The notes under the pieces: generated by a model
Seen by the model: the letters and a program-made list of their open reading frames with translations, nothing else
The model's database searches: none
Told to the model about the DNA's origin: nothing
DNA from: Nocardioides sp.
Lineage (GTDB): Bacteria > Actinomycetota > Actinomycetes > Propionibacteriales > Nocardioidaceae
Reading direction: 5' to 3'
NCBI GenBank assembly: GCA_025964835.1
Contig: JAOPYB010000491.1
Span: forward strand, 1-34,306
DNA length: 34,306 bases
Shown: piece after piece, positions 30,096 through 34,306 of the stretch
How positions within the stretch are numbered: the first letter of the stretch is position 1
Layout of the letters: the number at the start of each line of letters is the position of its first letter
Translations under genes and position numbers: made by a program

Positions 30096-30833
30096 TCACA
30101 TCGACAGCCCACCGTCGACCGGAAGCACCACGCCGGTGACGTACGCGCTCTCCTCAGCGGCCAGAAAGGCGATGGTCGAGCACATCTCCGACGGCTCGGC
30201 GAACCGCTGGAGCGGGATCTGTGCTGTCAGCTCTGCCATCTTGTCGGCGGGGATACTTGCAACCATGCGGGTGCTGGCGTTGGGCGAGATCGCGTTCACC
30301 GTGATGCCGAACCGGGCGACCTCCTTGGCGACGGTCTTGGTGAAGCCGATGATGCCGGCCTTCGCCATGGCGTAGTTCGCCTGGCCGACGTTGCCGTGCA
30401 GGCCCGTGTAGGAGGTCACGTTCACGATCCGGCCGTAGCCCTGCTCGCGGAAGGTCGGGACACACGCGCGCGTCATCCGGAAGGTGCCGCCCCCGTGCAC
30501 GGCCAGGACCTGGTCCCAGCTCTCGTCGGTCATCTTCCACACGACGCCGTCGCGCAGGATGCCCGCGTTGTTCACCAGTACGTCGATCCTGCCCGACGTC
30601 TCCAGGGCCGCGGAGACCGCTGCCTCCGCCGTCGCGGTGACGGACACATCGCCCCCGACTACGCAGACGCGCTCGATCGCGGCTGCCGCAGCCAGGGTGT
30701 CCGCGTCCAGGTCGACCGCGACCACGTGGGCACCTGCCCGCGCGAAGAACCGCGTGATCTCCAGGCCGATGCCTTGCGCGGCGCCGGTCACGATCACCGT
30801 CCGTCCGGTGAAGTCCCAGTCGATGTTGCCCAC
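30096..30833 (-). CDS. SDR, FabG-like 3-hydroxyacyl-CoA dehydrogenase / ketoreductase
   Basis: 245 residues from GTG 30833 (aaggag upstream). VTGAAQGIGLEI cofactor loop, DVDLDADTL acceptor region (an Asp suited to NAD), VLVNNAGILRD, Ser in VNVTSYTG and YAMAK active site, and GVVLPVDGGLSM end, all typical of FabG-type SDRs. It probably oxidises the (R)-3-hydroxyacyl-CoA made by the MaoC protein. It lies 30 bp after the ACAD gene in the same operon. Confidence 0.9.
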   Translation of the reverse strand: MGNIDWDFTGRTVIVTGAAQGIGLEITRFFARAGAHVVAVDLDADTLAAAAAIERVCVVGGDVSVTATAEAAVSAALETSGRIDVLVNNAGILRDGVVWKMTDESWDQVLAVHGGGTFRMTRACVPTFREQGYGRIVNVTSYTGLHGNVGQANYAMAKAGIIGFTKTVAKEVARFGITVNAISPNASTRMVASIPADKMAELTAQIPLQRFAEPSEMCSTIAFLAAEESAYVTGVVLPVDGGLSM

Positions 30834-30863
30834 TCGGTGTGGTCTCCTTCTGCTGTAGAGCGG

Positions 30864-32012
30864 TCAGCTGGTGAGCTGGCGCCCGATGTAGTCCTTGAGC
30901 GTCTCGGTCGATCCGGCGTACACCGTCTGCACCCGGCCGTCGAGCCAGGACTGCGAGATGCTCGACTCCGCCATGTAGCCGAACCCGCCGTGGAGCTGCA
31001 GGCACTCGTCGGCGACTCGCCGCTGCAGCTCGGTGGTCCACCACTTGGCCTTGGCGGCGTCGAACGCCGAAAGATCACCCTGGTTGTGCTCCTCGATGCA
31101 CCGGTCCACGTAGGCGCGACCGATGTCGATCTCGGAGGCGAGGCCCGCCAGGGTCATCCGGACGTGCTGCAGGTCGGCGAGGCGGCCACCGAAGGCCTTG
31201 CGGTCGCAGACGTACTCGAGTGTCGACGCGAGCATGGTCTCGCTGCAGGCCACCGCCATGACGCTGACGCTGAGCCGCTCCTGCGGCAGGCCCTCCATCA
31301 GGTGGTAGAAGCCGCGGTCCACCTCGCCGAGGAGGCCCTCGCGGGAGATCCAGACGTCGTCGAAGAACAGCTCGGCGGTGTCGGACTCGTGCTGGCCGAT
31401 CTTGCGGAGCTTGCGTCCCTTGGTGAAGCCCGGGGCGTCCGCCGGCACGACCACCAGGCTGATGCCCCGGTGGCCGGCGTCGGGATCGGTCCTGACCGCG
31501 ACGATGACGAGATCGGCGTTCCAGCCGTTGGTGATGTAGGTCTTCTGGCCGTTGAGGACCCACCCTCCGTCCGCGGCTGTCGCCGTGGCCCGGATCGACT
31601 TCAGATCGCTACCCGCGTCCGGCTCGGTCATCGCGAGAGCCGTGATCAGCTCACCGGTCGCGAATCCGGGAAGCCAGCGGGCCTTCTGCTGGGGGGTCGC
31701 GAGGCCGAGGAGGTACGGCGCCACGATGTTGGTGTGGATGCCGATGCTCGATCCCAGCCCGAGCGAGCCGGCACGACACAGTTCCTCGACCAGGACCGCG
31801 TTGAAGCGGAAGTCGTCGACGCCGCTGCCGCCGTACTCCTCGGGCACGGAGATGCCGAGCAACCCGGTGGCGCCGGCGCTCAGCCAGAGCGAGCGCGGAG
31901 TGAGGCCGTCCTCGACCCACTGGGCGAGGTGCGGAGTGATCTCGCGCTTCACGAAGGTGCGCGCCATGTCCTGGAAGGCAAGGTGCTCCCCCCCGAGCAG
32001 TCGTCGCTTCAT
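30864..32012 (-). CDS. Acyl-CoA dehydrogenase
   Basis: 382 residues from ATG 32012, chosen because ggaaggagg lies directly upstream; the track start at 32075 would lie upstream of the predicted transcription start. ACAD motifs: ALAMTEPDAGSDLKSI (FAD/substrate loop), WVLNGQKTYITNG, DRKAFGGRLADLQHVRMTLA, LQLHGGFGYMAES and the C-terminal VYAGSTETLKDYIGRQL with the Glu region. It introduces the alpha-beta double bond in an acyl-CoA with electron transfer to ETF. In levulinate-type pathways an ACAD homologue also eliminates the phosphate from 4-phosphoacyl-CoA, so this could instead be the LvaC counterpart. First gene of the minus-strand operon, under the 32060 operator. Confidence 0.92.
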   Translation of the reverse strand: MKRRLLGGEHLAFQDMARTFVKREITPHLAQWVEDGLTPRSLWLSAGATGLLGISVPEEYGGSGVDDFRFNAVLVEELCRAGSLGLGSSIGIHTNIVAPYLLGLATPQQKARWLPGFATGELITALAMTEPDAGSDLKSIRATATAADGGWVLNGQKTYITNGWNADLVIVAVRTDPDAGHRGISLVVVPADAPGFTKGRKLRKIGQHESDTAELFFDDVWISREGLLGEVDRGFYHLMEGLPQERLSVSVMAVACSETMLASTLEYVCDRKAFGGRLADLQHVRMTLAGLASEIDIGRAYVDRCIEEHNQGDLSAFDAAKAKWWTTELQRRVADECLQLHGGFGYMAESSISQSWLDGRVQTVYAGSTETLKDYIGRQLTS

Positions 32013-32046
32013 GCCGCCTCCTTCCGGGTGACGTGGGACCGGGCCC

Positions 32047-32075
32047 AAACTAGGTGATCTTGACATCAGGGTCAA
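32047..32075 (-). promoter_or_regulatory. Operator and promoter of the acyl-CoA dehydrogenase operon
   Basis: TTGAC-atcagg-GTCAA (32060-32075) is a perfect 5-bp-arm site. On the minus strand TTGACC (32075-32070), a 17-bp spacer and TAGTTT (32052-32047) form a promoter for the ACAD operon. The operator covers its -35. Confidence 0.7.
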
Positions 32076-32089
32076 CTATATTCCTGATC

Positions 32090-32118
32090 TTGACATCGAA
32101 GTCATTTTCGTGTGGTCT
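32090..32118 (+). promoter_or_regulatory. Operator and promoter of the thiolase-SDR-fbiC operon
   Basis: TTGAC-atcgaa-GTCat (32090-32105) is the fourth site, with one mismatch. TTGACA, a 17-bp spacer and tggtct (32113-32118, weak) form a plus-strand promoter. Its centre is 30 bp from the preceding operator, near three helical turns, so two dimers would lie on the same face. Confidence 0.6.
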
Positions 32119-32166
32119 TCGGGAGGCCGATGTCACAACGGCGAGGTCGTACCGGGGAGGAAGCGG

Positions 32167-33384
32167 ATGCCTGAGGCAGTGATCGTGTCGGTGGCCAGGT
32201 CGCCCATCGGTCGAGCGGGGAAGGGCAGCCTCGCCACCCTGAGGCCCGACGACCTCGCGGTGCAGATGGTCACCGCGGCCCTGGCGCGGGTTCCCGAGCT
32301 CGACCCCCGCGAGGTGGACGACCTGATGCTCGGGACCGGGCAGCCGGCCGGCGAGGGTGGCAACAACCTGGCCCGCGCCGTGTCCGTCCTCGCCGGGTTC
32401 GACCATCTGCCCGGCGTCACGGTCAACCGCTACTGCTCCTCGAGCCTCCAGACCTCTCGCATGGCCATGCACGCCATCCGCGCCGGCGAGGGAGACGCCT
32501 TCGTCTCGGCGGGTGTGGAGACGGTGAGCCGCTTCGGCAAGGGCATGGCCGACGGCATGCCGGACACGGACAACCCGCTGTTTGGCCCCGCCATGGACCT
32601 CACCCGCGAGCGCGCCGCCGACAACCGGGACTGGACAGATCCTCGCGTCTCGGGCGACCTGCCCGACCTCTACATCCAGATGGGCCAGACCGCGGAGAAC
32701 GTGGCCAGCCACATGCAGGTGAGCCGCCGCGACCAGGACGAGTTCGGCGTGCGGAGCCAGAACCTTGCAGAGACCGCGCTGGCCAACGGCTTCTGGGGCA
32801 GCGACATCGTCCCCGTGACCCTGCCCGACGGGGAAGTGGTCAGCGCGGACGACGGTCCCCGAGCAGGGGTGGTGTACGACGCTGTGTCCCAGCTCCGGCC
32901 GGTGTTCCGTCGCGACGGCACGGTCACGGCCGGCAACTGCTGTCCGCTCAACGACGGTGCAGCGGCGGTCGTGATCATGTCGGACACGAGAGCCCGCGAG
33001 CTGGGGATCACGCCGCTGGCCCGGATCGTGTCGACCGGCGTGAGCGGTCTGTCGCCGGAGATCATGGGGCTCGGCCCGGTCGACGCCAGTCGGCAGGCGA
33101 TGGCACGCGCCGGCATGGACATCGGCGACATCGACCTGGTGGAGATCAACGAGGCGTTCGCCGCCCAGGTGATCCCGTCGTACCGCGAGCTCGGGGTCGA
33201 CCTGGACAGGCTGAACGTCAACGGGGGTGCGATCGCGGTCGGCCACCCGTTCGGGATGACCGGGGCCCGGATCACGAGCACCCTGATCCACTCATTGCAG
33301 TTCCACGACAAGACCTTCGGCCTCGAGACGATGTGCGTCGGTGGCGGTCAGGGCATGGCCATGATCCTGGAGAGGCTGAGCTGA
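32167..33384 (+). CDS. Thiolase (acetyl-CoA C-acyltransferase, FadA type)
   Basis: 405 residues; ggggagg precedes ATG 32167. All classical thiolase residues are present: Cys in VNRYCSSSLQT, NEAFAAQVIPSY, His in VGHPFGMTG and the C-terminal Cys in MCVGGGQGMA. It cleaves a 3-ketoacyl-CoA with CoA. Head of a plus-strand operon divergent from the ACAD operon; together these encode ACAD, hydratase, dehydrogenase and thiolase, a full beta-oxidation set. The SDR gene follows with a TGATG overlap. Confidence 0.93.
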   Translation: MPEAVIVSVARSPIGRAGKGSLATLRPDDLAVQMVTAALARVPELDPREVDDLMLGTGQPAGEGGNNLARAVSVLAGFDHLPGVTVNRYCSSSLQTSRMAMHAIRAGEGDAFVSAGVETVSRFGKGMADGMPDTDNPLFGPAMDLTRERAADNRDWTDPRVSGDLPDLYIQMGQTAENVASHMQVSRRDQDEFGVRSQNLAETALANGFWGSDIVPVTLPDGEVVSADDGPRAGVVYDAVSQLRPVFRRDGTVTAGNCCPLNDGAAAVVIMSDTRARELGITPLARIVSTGVSGLSPEIMGLGPVDASRQAMARAGMDIGDIDLVEINEAFAAQVIPSYRELGVDLDRLNVNGGAIAVGHPFGMTGARITSTLIHSLQFHDKTFGLETMCVGGGQGMAMILERLS

Positions 33385-34136
33385 TGCATCGGCTCCAAGG
33401 ACGCACGGCGATCATCACCGGCGCCAGCAGGGGGATCGGCCTGGCCATCGCCCACCGACTCGTCGAGGAGGGCGCCCGGGTCTGCATCACGGCGCGCAAG
33501 CCGGAGGCGCTGGCTGCCGCTGTCGAGGAACTCGGCGGTCCCGACCATGCCATCTTCGTGGCGGGCAAGGCCGACGACGCCGAGCACCAGGTGGCCACGG
33601 TCACCCGGACCCTCGCGGCGTACGGCAGCGTCGACCTGCTGGTGAACAACACGGGTATCAACCCGGTGGCGGGTCCGTTGGTCGACGCCGACCTCGGCGC
33701 CGGCGCCAAGATCGTGGGCGTCAACTGCCTCGGCACGCTCTCGTGGGTGCAGACCGTCTATCGGGCATGGATGCAGGAGCACGGCGGCAGCATCGTCAAC
33801 ATCTCGTCCGTCGCGGGCCTCAAGCCGGCGCCGGGGATCGGCCTGTACGGCGCGAGCAAGGCCATGTTGAACCACCTCACCCAGGGGCTGGCTCTCGAGC
33901 TCGCCCCGACGATCCGCGTGAACGCGGTTGCCCCAGCCGTCGTGAAGACGAGGTTCGGCGGGCCCCTCTATGAAGGCAAGGAGGCTGAGGTGGCGGCGGC
34001 GTACCCGATGGCACGGTTGGGAAGCCCCGAGGACATCGCCGGAGCCGTCGCGTTTCTCGCCTCGGAGGACGCCGCCTGGATGACAGGGCATATCCTGGTC
34101 GCGGACGGTGGCCTCACCATGACAGGCGGAGTGTGA
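33384..34136 (+). CDS. SDR-family oxidoreductase
   Basis: 250 residues. ITGASRGIGLAIA, ITARKPEAL cofactor pocket, LLVNNTG (Thr in place of the usual Ala), Ser in VNISSVAGL and YGASKAM active site, and GHILVADGGLTMTGG end. The fifth SDR gene of the region, so several hydroxyl or keto positions are probably processed. It overlaps the thiolase stop (TGATG) and is followed 4 bp later by the F420 gene, so all three are probably one transcript. Confidence 0.9.
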   Translation: MHRLQGRTAIITGASRGIGLAIAHRLVEEGARVCITARKPEALAAAVEELGGPDHAIFVAGKADDAEHQVATVTRTLAAYGSVDLLVNNTGINPVAGPLVDADLGAGAKIVGVNCLGTLSWVQTVYRAWMQEHGGSIVNISSVAGLKPAPGIGLYGASKAMLNHLTQGLALELAPTIRVNAVAPAVVKTRFGGPLYEGKEAEVAAAYPMARLGSPEDIAGAVAFLASEDAAWMTGHILVADGGLTMTGGV

Positions 34137-34140
34137 AGCC

Positions 34141-34306
34141 ATGACGGACCAGGTGATCGAGCGGCTGGCGGGCCCCACCCCCCAGCAGGTACGTCGCTCG
34201 CTGGCGCGCGTGGAGCGTGGTGCGGCTATCGACGTGGTCGAGGCGGCGGTGCTGTTGGCGGCCACGGGCGTGGACCTGGACCGTCTGTGCGTGGCCGCGG
34301 CGCGGG
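34141..34306 (+). CDS. fbiC: FO synthase (FbiC / CofG), N-terminal end (partial)
   Basis: 55 codons are visible before the window ends. QQVRRSLARVERGAAIDVVEAAVLLAATG followed by DLDRLCVAAAR matches the N-terminal segment of actinobacterial FbiC as I recall it (ALRRVLRRARDG...VDEAAIAM...LCASAARVRD). The radical-SAM CxxxCxxC motif would come beyond the edge, so this is tentative and cannot distinguish CofG alone from the fused FbiC. FO synthase makes the deazaflavin chromophore of F420. It starts 4 bp after the SDR stop in the thiolase operon, which links F420 production to catabolism. Confidence 0.7.
   Translation, partial: MTDQVIERLAGPTPQQVRRSLARVERGAAIDVVEAAVLLAATGVDLDRLCVAAAR

Noticed and set aside
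29826-32057. 743-residue plus-strand ORF
   Set aside because: Antisense to MaoC, SDR and acyl-CoA dehydrogenase; no recognisable protein features.
1-34306. CRISPR array or phage structural genes
   Set aside because: No regularly spaced repeat of 24-40 bp and no capsid, tail or packaging proteins are visible; the only periodic repeats are the 11-bp arm arrays.

Overview
The window comes from a high-GC actinobacterium. Evidence for this is the menB-type gene at the left edge, an ECF sigma factor of the actinobacterial SigE family, F420 cofactor genes and frequent GTG starts. A Nocardioides-like host is my guess from general resemblance only. No rRNA, tRNA or CRISPR array is visible.

Region 1 (1-347) is the 3' end of menB (naphthoyl-CoA synthase). 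Region 2 (about 332-8360) is a decayed integrated element. A 16-bp direct repeat, cccctggtactactga, lies on the menB stop codon (332-347) and again at 7927-7942. Both copies are followed by matching arrays of gtccgc repeated every 11 bp, so a second, tandem element end is likely. Between the repeats, mostly on the minus strand, are a frameshifted NYN-domain gene, an integrase C-terminus fused by deletion to a MobF/TrwC relaxase N-terminus, an operon of sigma factor, membrane protein and secreted chymotrypsin-like protease, an IS110-family transposase remnant, and an exonuclease-BRCT protein. The membrane protein's outer domain is visibly homologous to the protease's pro-region, which suggests a dedicated signalling system. 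A frameshifted antitoxin-like gene lies just beyond the right repeat.

Region 3 (about 8870-34306) is a large catabolic regulon. Genes 8971-17533 (+) encode an RbsBAC-type ABC importer, a truncated MDR-like protein, an SDR, a zinc alcohol dehydrogenase, a 2-oxoacid/acetoin-type dehydrogenase E1 alpha/beta pair and an EthD-like protein. The E2 partner (17610-18890, -) is divergent from a second operon (19051-28674, +): SDR, aminoglycoside-phosphotransferase-like kinase, small helical protein, SDR, acyl-CoA synthetase, SCP2-type thiolase, nitroreductase, an unknown protein, a two-domain EthD-like protein, SurE-like phosphatase and a TetR regulator. Kinase, small protein, SDR and CoA ligase match the layout of the levulinate lvaABDE genes, where the kinase phosphorylates a 4-hydroxyacyl-CoA. 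A minus-strand operon (32012-28669) encodes acyl-CoA dehydrogenase, SDR, MaoC hydratase and a CofD-like transferase. A divergent plus-strand operon (32167 to the edge) encodes thiolase, SDR and the start of FbiC/CofG.

Four copies of a TTGAC-N6-GTCAA-like site (8878, 18968, 32060, 32090) lie exactly at the putative -35 regions of these transcription units, and most are followed by a TAnnnT-like -10. This suggests one repressor, most simply the local TetR, controls the whole set. It would co-induce two F420 biosynthesis genes with beta-oxidation-type enzymes. The best overall reading is an unassigned pathway for a hydroxylated or keto (possibly alicyclic or gamma-hydroxy) carboxylic compound that uses CoA activation, phosphorylation-assisted removal of a hydroxyl group, thiolytic and TPP-dependent cleavage, and an extra supply of F420. 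The substrate is not known from sequence.
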